Origin: Lactobacillus johnsonii
GTDB taxonomy: Bacteria; Bacillota; Bacilli; Lactobacillales; Lactobacillaceae
Direction: 5' to 3'
Assembly (NCBI RefSeq): GCF_014058685.1
Contig: NZ_CP059055.1
Coordinates: 1,798,001-1,862,000 of the forward strand
Length of the DNA stretch: 64,000 bases
Of this stretch, positions 8,498 to 16,753 are shown one piece after another (the first letter of the stretch is position 1; each line of letters opens with the position of its first letter). Made by a program: the position numbers and the translations under genes. The notes below the pieces were generated by a model. That model saw nothing but the letters and a program-made list of their open reading frames with translations, did not search any database and was not told the DNA's origin.

Positions 8498-8572
8498 TTT
8501 TTATTCGTTCCACTAATAGATAAAATATTATTAATTTCAAGGCTTTGAATATATGTATATAATACAAAACTG

Positions 8573-8591
8573 TTAAAAATCCATCAGCCAA
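8573..8591. promoter_or_regulatory. Inverted repeat between rgg-like gene and small membrane protein gene
   Basis: Around 8589-8604 the sequence GTGTCTATCATGACAC forms an inverted repeat (GTGTC / GACAC) just after the regulator's stop codon and upstream of the small membrane protein gene. This placement would suit an operator, but no consensus is known to me for it. Confidence 0.25.
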
Positions 8592-8609
8592 GTGTCTATC
8601 ATGACACAA

Positions 8610-9404
8610 CTAAAATGCTATATAGGCTGTAATTGACTCCATCCCATGTCTTTCAAAAAAGTCTAAAATCTTTTTTGCTTCTAATTTTTCTTCATTAAAA
8701 AGATAACCATAATAATCTGCCATCACTTTAAAAAATATAGTTCTTGGCTCAACCGGTAACTTATACAAGAAATTCCTCAATTTGCTTATCATCTCAAAAT
8801 TTCTATCATGTTTTAAGAACATTATGTTTAAATAATTAACCATTATTCCTCCAAGTATTTCTTGAATTTTCCTGCTGGCTTTATCTATTTCCTTATACTT
8901 TCTTAAAATCATATTTAGTTCATACTCAATCTCTGATTCATCAAACAGAGATATAGCCATAGCAAACAAGCGTAAATTATCTTCTCCCCACTCATCTATA
9001 TTAAGTATTAGTTTCTTAATCAGTGTTTCTTCTTTATAGGATAACTTCTTCTTTTTAAAAAACTTTTCTAAAAGAATAGCATGAGCATAAACATTTCTGT
9101 ATTGATAATCTTCAGCACAAATTTTTCTTATTTCTACAATTTTTGAAAGACTTTGTTCATAATATGCATTTCTTAACTGCTCTAAATATTTTTTACTTTT
9201 TCCCTTACTTTCTATACTCTGAAAGAAATCGGAAATATTAACTCTATTTCGTTCAAGTATTTCAATTAAATCTTTTGCGTTAATTTCATGTAATCCCCGT
9301 TCGATTTTTGAATAGTAGGATTTTGTTAAAATATCTCCTACCATCTCTGTTTGACTTAGTCCTAGTTCTAACCGTAGTTTTTTCAGTTCTTTCCCAATTT
9401 GCAT
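8610..9404 (-). CDS. Rgg/GadR/MutR family transcriptional regulator
   Basis: The 264-residue protein has an N-terminal HTH_3 (XRE) domain (about residues 5-60, with LGLSQTEMVGDILTKSYYSKIERG) and a C-terminal helical repeat region with no enzyme motif, the layout of Rgg/MutR regulators (about 280 residues) that bind short peptide pheromones in streptococci and lactobacilli. It is slightly short at the C-terminus. No clear short-hydrophobic-peptide gene was found next to it; the only neighbour is a 59-residue membrane protein downstream. The gene is AT-richer than its neighbours and lies in a 1.2-kb segment bracketed by identical terminators, suggesting acquisition as a cassette. Start ATG at 9404 with AGAGATG upstream. 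Confidence 0.75.
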   Translation of the reverse strand: MQIGKELKKLRLELGLSQTEMVGDILTKSYYSKIERGLHEINAKDLIEILERNRVNISDFFQSIESKGKSKKYLEQLRNAYYEQSLSKIVEIRKICAEDYQYRNVYAHAILLEKFFKKKKLSYKEETLIKKLILNIDEWGEDNLRLFAMAISLFDESEIEYELNMILRKYKEIDKASRKIQEILGGIMVNYLNIMFLKHDRNFEMISKLRNFLYKLPVEPRTIFFKVMADYYGYLFNEEKLEAKKILDFFERHGMESITAYIAF

Positions 9405-9467
9405 TATTTCATCTCTTTTCTAAGTTAATGATATGTAATTATATAATTCTAGTCCTAAATTTAGAAC

Positions 9468-9515
9468 AAAAAATAAGCTCATCCCCAAAGTAGGAAATGA
9501 GCTTATTTTGATTTA
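9468..9515 (-). repeat. 48-bp terminator repeat, copy 2 (scrA terminator)
   Basis: Identical to 8201-8248. It lies immediately after the scrA stop codon and forms an intrinsic terminator hairpin (AAATAAGCTCAT / ATGAGCTTATTT) for the minus-strand scrA transcript. Confidence 0.85.
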
Positions 9516-9526
9516 CTTATCAATAA

Positions 9527-11470
9527 TTATCTCTTAGTAACTGCGATTAAGTCGTTACCATGCTTCTTTTCTACGCCATCAATACGTTGAACATTTGCAT
9601 AGCTAGTAGTGTTAGTAATTACAGTCATGACAGTTGTATCGTATCCTGCTTTCTTTACAGCATCTAAATCAACCGTTCCAAGCTTTTCACCTTTTTCAAC
9701 ATGTTGGCCTTGTTTTACATCAGTAGTAAATCCTTCACCCTTCATGTTAACAGTGTCGATACCAATATGAATTAAAACTTCTGCACCTTCGTCGGATTTA
9801 ATTCCATAAGCATGTTTAGTTTCATAAGCAACTGTAATTTCACCAGTTACTGGGGAGTAGATAGTACCTTCACTTGGTACCATTGCAGCACCCTTACCCA
9901 TTGCTTCAGTAGAGAAGACTGGGTCATTTACATCTTTCAAGCTTTCTGCCTTACCTGAAACAGGAGCAGCAATTACTTCATCATGTAATTCTTTATCTTC
10001 TTTGATAATTTGTTCAGCTTTTTCTTGTTGTGCTACTTGATCACCAGCAGATTCAACAGTACCGGATTCTTCTACTACGTCTTCCTTAAAGTGACGTTTG
10101 CCATATACAAAGGTTAAACCAAAGGCAACAATGAAACTAATTGCTACAGAAAGTGCCCACATTGGAATGCTCTTTGGAACCATTGACAAGAATCCAAGGA
10201 AACCAGCTGAACCAAGAGCAGCAGCAGTAACATGCATTAATCCTGCAAAAGCAGCACCAACACCTGCACCAATTAAAGCACAGAAGAATGGGAACTTGTA
10301 CTTCAAGTTAACACCAAACAAAGCTGGTTCGGTAATACCAAGTAATGCAGAAACACCAGATGAACTGGCTAAACCTTTAACCTTTTCATTCTTAGTTAAG
10401 AAGTAAATAGCAAAAGTAGCAGCACCTTGAGCAACGTTAGCCATACATGCGGTAACAAAGATAAAGTCACCGGATCCACGACCACGTGCATATTCAGCTA
10501 AAAGTTGAGTTTCAACTGCTGGGAAACTTTGGTGAAGACCAGTAGTAACAATAGCTGAGTAAGATAAACCAAAGATACCCATACCAAAGGCACCAGTAGT
10601 ATTGTAAAGCCAAACAATAGCAGTAGTTATTGCATCTGACACACCTTTAAAGACTGGTCCAATAATTGTAAAAGTTAAGAAACCAGTAATCATAATTGAA
10701 AGAAGTGGTGTGAAAGTAAAGTCAACTGCAGATGGTAGCCACTTGTGGAATCTCTTTTCTAAGAAAGCTAAAAGCCAAACTGCTACTAAAACCGGAATAA
10801 CTTGGTATTGGTAGTTAGTTTGAGAAACGTGTAAACCAAAGATATCCCAATATTTACCAGCTCCACCTAAAGCTGGAGTGGTCATAATCATACCAATAGT
10901 TGCACCCAAGAATTGGTTAGCTCCAAAACGTTTAGCAGCAGACATACCAACTAAGATAGGCATGAAAATAAATGGAGCAGCGGACATTACCTGGATAATT
11001 TCAGATAATCCTTTAACGCTAGGTGCCATTTGAACAACTGACTTAGCTCCAAATAAACCTGGAGAAGTTAAGAAGTTGTTCAAAGCCATTAATAAACCAC
11101 CGGCTACTAAGGCTGGAATAATAGGAACAAAGATGTCAGATAAAAGCTTAATAAAGGCCATTACTGGATTGAACTTTTGATCCTTTTGAGCAACCTTCTT
11201 TAAATCATCAGTTGAAAGCTCTGATAGACCTGTCATTTTAATTAATTCATCGTAGACTTTATTAACATCCCCAGGTCCAATAATAATTTGAAACTGACCG
11301 TTAGTTTTAAAAGTACCCTTGATATCTGGATCGCTATCAAGCATTTTCATATTTACTTTACTATCGTCTTTTAAGACTAAACGTAGACGCGTAGCACAGT
11401 GAGCAGAGGCTACTAAGTTGTCGCGACCAACAGCTTCAATAACTGTTTCAGCAACTTTTTTGTGATCCAT
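9527..11470 (-). CDS. scrA: Sucrose-type PTS permease EIIBCA
   Basis: The 647-residue protein carries all three domains of a glucose-family EII: EIIB at about 1-90 with the phosphorylated Cys25 in [14 protein letters not shown], a multi-span permease, at about 105-460; and a crr-like EIIA at about 500-647 with the active His in [10 protein letters not shown] near residue 567. It imports a disaccharide and phosphorylates it. Sucrose is assigned because the divergent neighbours are a GH32 sucrose-6-phosphate hydrolase and a LacI-type regulator; trehalose or beta-glucoside EIIs look similar. The 235-bp divergent region holds operators and a TTGACA promoter. A good GGAGGAG precedes the ATG. It ends in the 48-bp terminator repeat. 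Confidence 0.9.
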   Translation of the reverse strand: MDHKKVAETVIEAVGRDNLVASAHCATRLRLVLKDDSKVNMKMLDSDPDIKGTFKTNGQFQIIIGPGDVNKVYDELIKMTGLSELSTDDLKKVAQKDQKFNPVMAFIKLLSDIFVPIIPALVAGGLLMALNNFLTSPGLFGAKSVVQMAPSVKGLSEIIQVMSAAPFIFMPILVGMSAAKRFGANQFLGATIGMIMTTPALGGAGKYWDIFGLHVSQTNYQYQVIPVLVAVWLLAFLEKRFHKWLPSAVDFTFTPLLSIMITGFLTFTIIGPVFKGVSDAITTAIVWLYNTTGAFGMGIFGLSYSAIVTTGLHQSFPAVETQLLAEYARGRGSGDFIFVTACMANVAQGAATFAIYFLTKNEKVKGLASSSGVSALLGITEPALFGVNLKYKFPFFCALIGAGVGAAFAGLMHVTAAALGSAGFLGFLSMVPKSIPMWALSVAISFIVAFGLTFVYGKRHFKEDVVEESGTVESAGDQVAQQEKAEQIIKEDKELHDEVIAAPVSGKAESLKDVNDPVFSTEAMGKGAAMVPSEGTIYSPVTGEITVAYETKHAYGIKSDEGAEVLIHIGIDTVNMKGEGFTTDVKQGQHVEKGEKLGTVDLDAVKKAGYDTTVMTVITNTTSYANVQRIDGVEKKHGNDLIAVTKR

Positions 11471-11490
11471 GTCTGTCTCCTCCTTGAAAA

Positions 11491-11507
11491 TGTGTAAGCG
11501 TTTTAAA
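11491..11507. promoter_or_regulatory. cre/ScrR-like operator in scrA leader
   Basis: TGTGTAAGCGTTTTAA approximates the CcpA cre consensus (WTGNAARCGNWWWNCA-like) and also the AAGCG half of LacI-family operators. It lies between the scrA promoter and its start codon, where binding would block transcription. Confidence 0.5.
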
Positions 11508-11518
11508 TATTTACATGT

Positions 11519-11549
11519 ATTATGATAGCGTATTCTAAAATTATGTCAA
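11519..11549 (-). promoter_or_regulatory. scrA promoter
   Basis: On the minus strand TTGACA (directly following AAGCGC) and ATCATAAT-type -10 sequence are spaced by about 18-19 bases, ahead of the scrA start. The -35 overlaps the AAGCGCTT palindrome. Confidence 0.5.
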
Positions 11550-11560
11550 GCGCTTATCAT
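11543..11560. promoter_or_regulatory. Palindromic sucrose operator overlapping scrA -35
   Basis: ATGTCAAGCGCTTATCAT is centred on the perfect palindrome AAGCGCTT, the typical core of LacI/GalR operators. It overlaps the -35 box of scrA and lies in the scrA-scrB divergent region, so it is the best candidate ScrR site. Confidence 0.6.
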
Positions 11561-11670
11561 AAAAAATGCTATTATTTTGCCACATTTTAATTTCTATTTT
11601 TTAAAATACTAGTTTAATACTGTTATTCGTTTGACATATAGACCAGCTTTAAGTTAACATTCTTATATAA

Positions 11671-11688
11671 GAATGCGTTTACATATTC
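11671..11688. promoter_or_regulatory. Operator/cre-like site upstream of scrB
   Basis: GAATGCGTTTACATATTC resembles a cre or ScrR half-palindrome (GCGTTTACA). It lies 17 bp before the scrB start, downstream of a TTGACA at 11633, suggesting repression of the scrB transcript. Confidence 0.45.
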
Positions 11689-11705
11689 AATGAGGTGAAT
11701 AAGTT

Positions 11706-13175
11706 ATGGAATGGACAAGAGAACAACGTTATCGCAAATATAAAGATTGGGATGCACAGACTTTATTAAATCTTCAAGCTCAAGCTGCAACGTCTCCCTA
11801 TCAAATGCACTATCATATCCACCCACTTTCTGGATTAATCAATGATCCTAATGGATTTTCCTATTATAATGGTGAATACCATCTATTTTGTCAGTCTTAT
11901 CCATTTGGACCAGTTCATGGAGTTAAATCTTGGATTCACTATGCTTCACCAGACTTAGTGCATTGGCATTATCTTGGTTCAGCAATTGATCCAGACAGTG
12001 ACTTAGATAATGCAGGTGCCTACTCAGGTTCAGCAATGGAACATGATGGAAAACTTCTATTAATGTATACAGGCAATCACCGCGATAAAGATTGGACTAG
12101 AATTCCTTATCAAGTAATTGCGGAAATGGATAAAGATAATCATATTACTAAACCTAAGGACCCCGCAATCCTGCCTCCAGACCATGTCAGTGAGCACTTC
12201 CGTGATCCACAATTATTTGAGCATGATGGAAAATATTATGTTTTACTTGGGGCTCAAGATGCTAAGACTAAGAAGGGTCACATTGATATCTATGAATCAA
12301 CTGATCTCAAAAATTGGCATGAAAATGGCTACTTAGACTTAGGCAAAGACGAAATGGGCTATATGATTGAATGTCCTAACCTAGTTTTTGTTAATAATTA
12401 TCCTGTTTTAATTTTCTGCCCTCAAGGATTAGACAAGTCAGTTGCTGACTACAAAAATATTTATCCAAATATGTACTGGATTGGAAAAGATATTAACTTA
12501 AGTGAAGCAAAATTTACCCCCCTTCAAGAAAAACCAGCTAATTTAGATGATGGCTTTGATGTCTATGCCACTCAAGCATTTAATGCACCCGATGGGAATG
12601 CTTATGCTATTTCTTGGGTTGGTCTTCCAGACTGTACTTATCCAACCGATAAAGAGAACTGGGCTAATTGCTACAGTCAAGTTAAGCGATTAGAAATTAA
12701 AGATGGGGCGTTATATCAACATCCAGTAGACGCAATTAAGAAATTACGTCATAATGAGAAACAGCTCAATAATGAAAAGATAATTAGTCAAGCAGCCGGT
12801 AAGCAATATGAACTAAAACTTCACTTACTAGCTGGTCAAAGTGGAAAATTACACTTAGCTTCTAATGAAGATCTATCATCAAGTCTAGTACTTGATTTTA
12901 ATACAGATAAAAACGCAAAATTAACAATTGATCGGGCTTCAAGTGGTCCAGCTGTTAACCCAGATTATGGAGCAACTAGAACAATTGACCTGAAAGATGA
13001 TCAAGATCTAGATTTAGATATTTTCATCGATGGCTCATTATGCGAAATTTTCATCAATAATGGTCGTCATGTTGCAACTTTAAGATTCTTTGCACCAACT
13101 CCAAACCAAAAAATTGCTTTTGACAAAGATACTAAGTACACGGGACGACTATGGAGCATGAATTCTATATTATAG
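11706..13175 (+). CDS. scrB: Sucrose-6-phosphate hydrolase (GH32)
   Basis: The 489-residue enzyme hydrolyses sucrose-6-phosphate, delivered by the PTS, to glucose-6-phosphate and fructose in the cytoplasm. GH32 signatures are present: the nucleophile block INDPNGF at about residues 45-51 (Asp47), the transition-state block FRDPQLF at about 164-170, and the acid/base block MIECPNLV at about 220-227. The C-terminal about 130 residues form the beta-sandwich module. No signal peptide is present, which separates it from extracellular fructanases. The start has GAGGTGA 8 bases upstream. It is followed 10 bp later by scrR, and divergent from scrA. Confidence 0.93.
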   Translation: MEWTREQRYRKYKDWDAQTLLNLQAQAATSPYQMHYHIHPLSGLINDPNGFSYYNGEYHLFCQSYPFGPVHGVKSWIHYASPDLVHWHYLGSAIDPDSDLDNAGAYSGSAMEHDGKLLLMYTGNHRDKDWTRIPYQVIAEMDKDNHITKPKDPAILPPDHVSEHFRDPQLFEHDGKYYVLLGAQDAKTKKGHIDIYESTDLKNWHENGYLDLGKDEMGYMIECPNLVFVNNYPVLIFCPQGLDKSVADYKNIYPNMYWIGKDINLSEAKFTPLQEKPANLDDGFDVYATQAFNAPDGNAYAISWVGLPDCTYPTDKENWANCYSQVKRLEIKDGALYQHPVDAIKKLRHNEKQLNNEKIISQAAGKQYELKLHLLAGQSGKLHLASNEDLSSSLVLDFNTDKNAKLTIDRASSGPAVNPDYGATRTIDLKDDQDLDLDIFIDGSLCEIFINNGRHVATLRFFAPTPNQKIAFDKDTKYTGRLWSMNSIL

Positions 13176-13185
13176 GAAGATAATA

Positions 13186-14162
13186 ATGGTCAAATTAACC
13201 GATGTAGCTGCCAAAGCAGGCTGCTCTGTTACTACAGTTTCACGCGTAATTAATAATTACGGCTATATTAGTCAAAAAACACGTAAAAAAGTTCATGAAG
13301 CAATGAAAGAGTTGAATTATCAACCTAATTCAGTTGCTCGATCTCTGCAAGGCAAGAAAACCAAATTAATTGGTTTAATTTTTCCTGATGTTTCTAATCC
13401 TTTTTTTGGAGAATTAGTTTCTAAAATAGAAGATCAACTTTTTAAACACGGCTATAAAACAATTCTTTGTAACGCAGGCAATGACAAAGAAAAAGAGCGT
13501 ACTTACCTGCAAATGTTAATGGCTAACCAAGTTGATGGTATTATCGCTGGTGCACATAACTTAGGAATTGAAGAATATCAAAGAACTGGCTTACCAATTG
13601 TATCTTTTGATCGAAAACTATCGGATAATATTCCAATCGTTAGTGCCGATAACTTTAAAGGTGGTAGTTTAGCTACTCAAGAGCTTTATAATCATGGTGC
13701 ACGTCACATTTACTTTGTAGGAAACCCCACTTTAGATGGACACCCTACTCAAAAGCGGCTCCTGGGCTATAAAGAAACAATTAAGGAGCTTAAGTTAACA
13801 GAACACATCCATCCAGTGATCTTTAACGAAACCCTCGCCTTAAAAGAAATGGCAATTAGAGATTTGCTAGAAAATCATAAGGTAGATGGAATCGTCGCGT
13901 CGGATGACCTCACTGCTCTTCTTATTTTAAATCCTTAGGTATTCATATTCCTAAGGATTTAAAAATTATTGGCTTTGATGGTAGTAAAATTGTCCGTGAT
14001 TTCGAGCCACGTTTATCTACAATTGTTCAACCTATTCCCTCAATTGCACAATTACTTGTTAAACTTTTAGAAAAAAGAATCGATAATCCAACTGAAGAAC
14101 TGGATAACTATACCTACTATTTACCTGTAGAACTACTTAAACGTGAATCTAGTGGAAACTAA
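13186..14162 (+). pseudogene. scrR: LacI-type sucrose operon repressor with a C-terminal frameshift
   Basis: The frame starts with a textbook LacI HTH (MVKLTDVAAKAGCSVTTVSR) followed by hinge and periplasmic-binding-protein-like sensor domain, as in ScrR. It stops after 250 residues at 13938, in LLILNP. Reading the next frame from about 13930 continues with the expected SLGIHIPKDLKIIGFDG and runs to TAA at 14160-14162. Adding one A to the AAA at about 13929-13931 gives a normal 325-residue protein. As sequenced, the product lacks the last quarter of the sensor domain and probably could not dimerise or sense inducer. It would leave scrA/scrB derepressed if the shift is real. Confidence 0.85.
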
Positions 14163-14198
14163 AAAACATTAGGCACTTCAATGTGTCTAATGTTTTTT
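14160..14198. terminator. Bidirectional terminator between scrR and the phosphatase
   Basis: Stem AAAAAACATTAG(GCAC) / (TGTG)TCTAATGTTTTTT with short loop, between convergent genes. Confidence 0.8.
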
Positions 14199-14199
14199 G

Positions 14200-14976
14200 T
14201 TACTCTAAATACATTTTCCTAAAATCTTTTAGATCTTGCCTTGAAAAACCAAGTTCTTTAGTAAAGTAATTTTCAAAACCGCCATATCCAATATCGATTG
14301 TCTGAGTAATTCCTTCAATAGCGGTACCTTCACCTTCAGTAATATTCATGCGATTAACCATTTTAATCATTTCAGAATCACTTGGAAGTTGCTTTTTAAG
14401 ACCAAAAGTATACAGCTCATTTGTTAATAAATAGTCACGGGCAATTGTATGCTCATCAACACCCAGGCCCTTTAAAATTAATGCTGTGGTCATTCCAGTT
14501 CTATCTTTACCAGCACTGCAGTGATATACTAACGCTTCATCCTCCGGTAAGGTAAGTAGGGACGCAAACACACGGGCAAAAGCCTTTTGACTAGCGGGAC
14601 TTAAAATTACATTTTGATAAATTTCGCCTAAATAACTATTAACTTTAGGAATATGATGTAAAAAGCGATATAGTTTATGACTGTCATTAACAAAATTACC
14701 GCTGCTATCCTCTGCGTAGACATGACAATCGAGAACTTCTACCCCATTCCATTGTCGGTCCGGAGCCATTAATTGTTCATTACTTGTGCGTAAATCACAA
14801 TCTACTGTGACTTTCATTTCTTCTAACTTTTCCTCATCGCGTTTAGTTAGACTACTTAAGGAATCAGAACGATAAATTTTATTCCACTTAACATGTTTAC
14901 CTTCATTATTTTCATAGCCACCAATATCGCGAAAATTAACAGTACCATCAAAGGTAACTAAACGATTATGTTCCAT
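14200..14976 (-). CDS. Tyrosine-type protein phosphatase (Y_phosphatase3 family)
   Basis: The protein has the P-loop of cysteine phosphatases, HCSAGKDRTG, with nucleophile Cys near residue 153 and Arg six residues on. Other family features are the N-terminal NFRDIGG motif (about residues 13-19) and YRSD. This is the PF13350 family, which includes lipid and protein tyrosine phosphatases of Gram-positive bacteria; the substrate is unknown. No secretion signal is seen. I choose the ATG at 14976 (MEHNR) because AAAGGATG lies about 7 bases upstream; the ATG three codons earlier overlaps this ribosome site. It is monocistronic and converges on scrR. Confidence 0.8.
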   Translation of the reverse strand: MEHNRLVTFDGTVNFRDIGGYENNEGKHVKWNKIYRSDSLSSLTKRDEEKLEEMKVTVDCDLRTSNEQLMAPDRQWNGVEVLDCHVYAEDSSGNFVNDSHKLYRFLHHIPKVNSYLGEIYQNVILSPASQKAFARVFASLLTLPEDEALVYHCSAGKDRTGMTTALILKGLGVDEHTIARDYLLTNELYTFGLKKQLPSDSEMIKMVNRMNITEGEGTAIEGITQTIDIGYGGFENYFTKELGFSRQDLKDFRKMYLE

Positions 14977-14985
14977 ACTTTTCAT

Positions 14986-15178
14986 CCTTTATTATCCATA
15001 TTATCTCTCAGTTTATATTCTAGACTATTTTCTACAGTAATTAAGTATTTGAGATTTAAGTTCAGGAAAAGTTTTTCCCTTCTGCCTTGCGTACAGAACA
15101 CTTTCACTTTGTTAGTTTATTTTTTATAATTGATAGTAATAATTTACCGAAAATAAATTTTAGGAGGGACGGCACAAT
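14986..15178 (+). promoter_or_regulatory. Intergenic region with probable thiD/pdxK promoter
   Basis: A TATAAT-like -10 occurs at about 15124-15129 within TTTTTTATAATTG, with a poor -35, and AGGAGGG precedes the start codon. Nothing else is recognised in this divergent spacer. Confidence 0.35.
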
Positions 15179-15994
15179 ATGTCAAAAGAACACATCGAAG
15201 TTTTAACAATTGCAGGTCATGATAGCGACGGAAGTGCTGGAATGCCAGCAGATTTACATGCTTTTTATGCACGTGGCGTTTATGGAATGGGGCTTTTAAC
15301 AGCTGCTGTCGCAGGAAATTCTCAAGGTATTTTTGCACAACAATTAATGCCATTAGATTTTATTCAAAAGCAATTTGATGTTTTAAATGAAGACTTTAAA
15401 ATAAAAGCCGTTAAAACAGGAATGCTAGCTAATAAAGAAATTATTGATGTAGTTGCTAAAAACTTAAAACATTATCAAATGCAAAATATTGTGCTTGATC
15501 CAGTAATCATCACTAAGCATGGAGCTACACTTTTAGCAGATGATGCCTATCAAGCTTTTCTTGACGAATTAGTTCCCCTTGCAACAATTATTACACCGAA
15601 CTTTTTTGAAGCTCAGAAATTGACTGAACTTGAACTAAAGAATGAAGATGAAATTAAACAAGGCGCAAGAAAGCTACAAAAAATGGGCGTTAAAAATGTT
15701 TTAATTAAGGGCAGTCACCACAATAGCAATCAAACTGAAGTTAAGGACTACCTTTTATTAGCAGATGGTTCAGAAGAATGGTTAACTAAGCCATATTTCA
15801 AAACAGATCGAGTTAACGGAACTGGTGATACTTTATCAGCAGTAATTACAGCTGAATTAGCTAAAGGGACTGATCTCAAAACGGCTGTTAAAATTGCTAA
15901 GGATTTTACTTATGAAGCCATTTCACATCCAATAAATGTTGGCTCTAAATATGGCCCAATCAACCATCTAGCCGCTCAAGAAGAAATGAACTAA
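15179..15994 (+). CDS. ThiD/PdxK-type kinase (hydroxymethylpyrimidine or pyridoxine kinase)
   Basis: The 271-residue ribokinase-superfamily enzyme starts with LTIAGHDSDGSAGMPADLHAF-like sequence, the ThiD substrate-binding loop (IAGHDSDGSAGMPADL), and has the anion hole/catalytic motif VNGTGDTLSA near residue 220. Members phosphorylate hydroxymethylpyrimidine (thiamine salvage) or pyridoxine/pyridoxal (vitamin B6 salvage); lactobacillus proteins of this subgroup are annotated either way. The HDSD variant in place of SDSGG is common in the lactobacillus group. It has a strong ribosome site (AGGAGGG) and its own promoter. GatD follows after 75 bp. Confidence 0.8.
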   Translation: MSKEHIEVLTIAGHDSDGSAGMPADLHAFYARGVYGMGLLTAAVAGNSQGIFAQQLMPLDFIQKQFDVLNEDFKIKAVKTGMLANKEIIDVVAKNLKHYQMQNIVLDPVIITKHGATLLADDAYQAFLDELVPLATIITPNFFEAQKLTELELKNEDEIKQGARKLQKMGVKNVLIKGSHHNSNQTEVKDYLLLADGSEEWLTKPYFKTDRVNGTGDTLSAVITAELAKGTDLKTAVKIAKDFTYEAISHPINVGSKYGPINHLAAQEEMN

Positions 15995-16069
15995 TATTTT
16001 TTACTAACTAGGATTTAAGACAATTTTAAGTTATACTTTGAACATACAATTTAAATAAGGATGATAATT

Positions 16070-16753
16070 ATGGCAGATAAAACAATAAAAATTGCATACT
16101 TATACGAAAATTTAATGAATACTTACGGAGATTCTGGCGATGTTAAAGTAATTCGTTACCTATTGGATAAGCAAGGCTATCAAACTGAAGTTGATAACAT
16201 TTCATTAGACGATAGTTTTGATGCTAATGACTACGACTTTTTATTCTTTGGTGGTGGTCAAGACTTTGAACAAACTGTTGTAGCTAAAGATCTGCCACGT
16301 CATAAAGAAACAATTGAAAACTATATCAAAGCCGGTAATCCAATGCTTTGTATCTGTGGTGGTTATCAATTGATGGGAGATTATTATAAAACTAACTCTG
16401 GCATTACCATCAAAGGATTAGGGATCTTACCTTTACATACAATTTTTAAGGCAGACAAGCGAATGATTGGTGATACCCGCTATATGACTGAATGGGGCGA
16501 AGTAAAAGCCTTTGAAAATCATTCAGGACAAACTTACTTTGATAATACTAATATGCTTCATCCCTTTGGTGAAATGATTGAAGGTTACGGCAACAATCCC
16601 CAAGATAAAGTTGAAGGTTTACGCTACAAAAACTTTATTGGATCATATTCACACGGACCGCTACTTCGAAACACAAATGTGGCAAACGCGATTGTTAAAA
16701 TGATTTTAGAACGTCACAAGGAGCGTACTGCTAATGAAGTTGAATCCGTTTAG
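16070..16753 (+). CDS. gatD: GatD-like glutamine amidotransferase (lipid II amidation)
   Basis: The 227-residue protein aligns with GatD of staphylococci in several blocks: FFGGGQDFEQ, LCICGGYQLMG with the nucleophile Cys near residue 96, FENHSGQTYF, GYGNNPQDKVEG and SYSHGPLL with the catalytic His near residue 193. GatD supplies ammonia from glutamine to MurT, and the complex amidates the D-Glu of lipid II. murT is normally next to gatD; it is not adjacent here, so it must lie elsewhere or this is a stand-alone relative. Start chosen at 16070 because AAGG lies 9 bases upstream. Its 3' end overlaps the following permease gene by 20 bp. Confidence 0.8.
   Translation: MADKTIKIAYLYENLMNTYGDSGDVKVIRYLLDKQGYQTEVDNISLDDSFDANDYDFLFFGGGQDFEQTVVAKDLPRHKETIENYIKAGNPMLCICGGYQLMGDYYKTNSGITIKGLGILPLHTIFKADKRMIGDTRYMTEWGEVKAFENHSGQTYFDNTNMLHPFGEMIEGYGNNPQDKVEGLRYKNFIGSYSHGPLLRNTNVANAIVKMILERHKERTANEVESV

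Noticed and set aside
10098-10406. 102-codon frame on the plus strand opposite scrA
   Set aside because: Mirror frame of the conserved EIIC coding sequence, without ribosome site.
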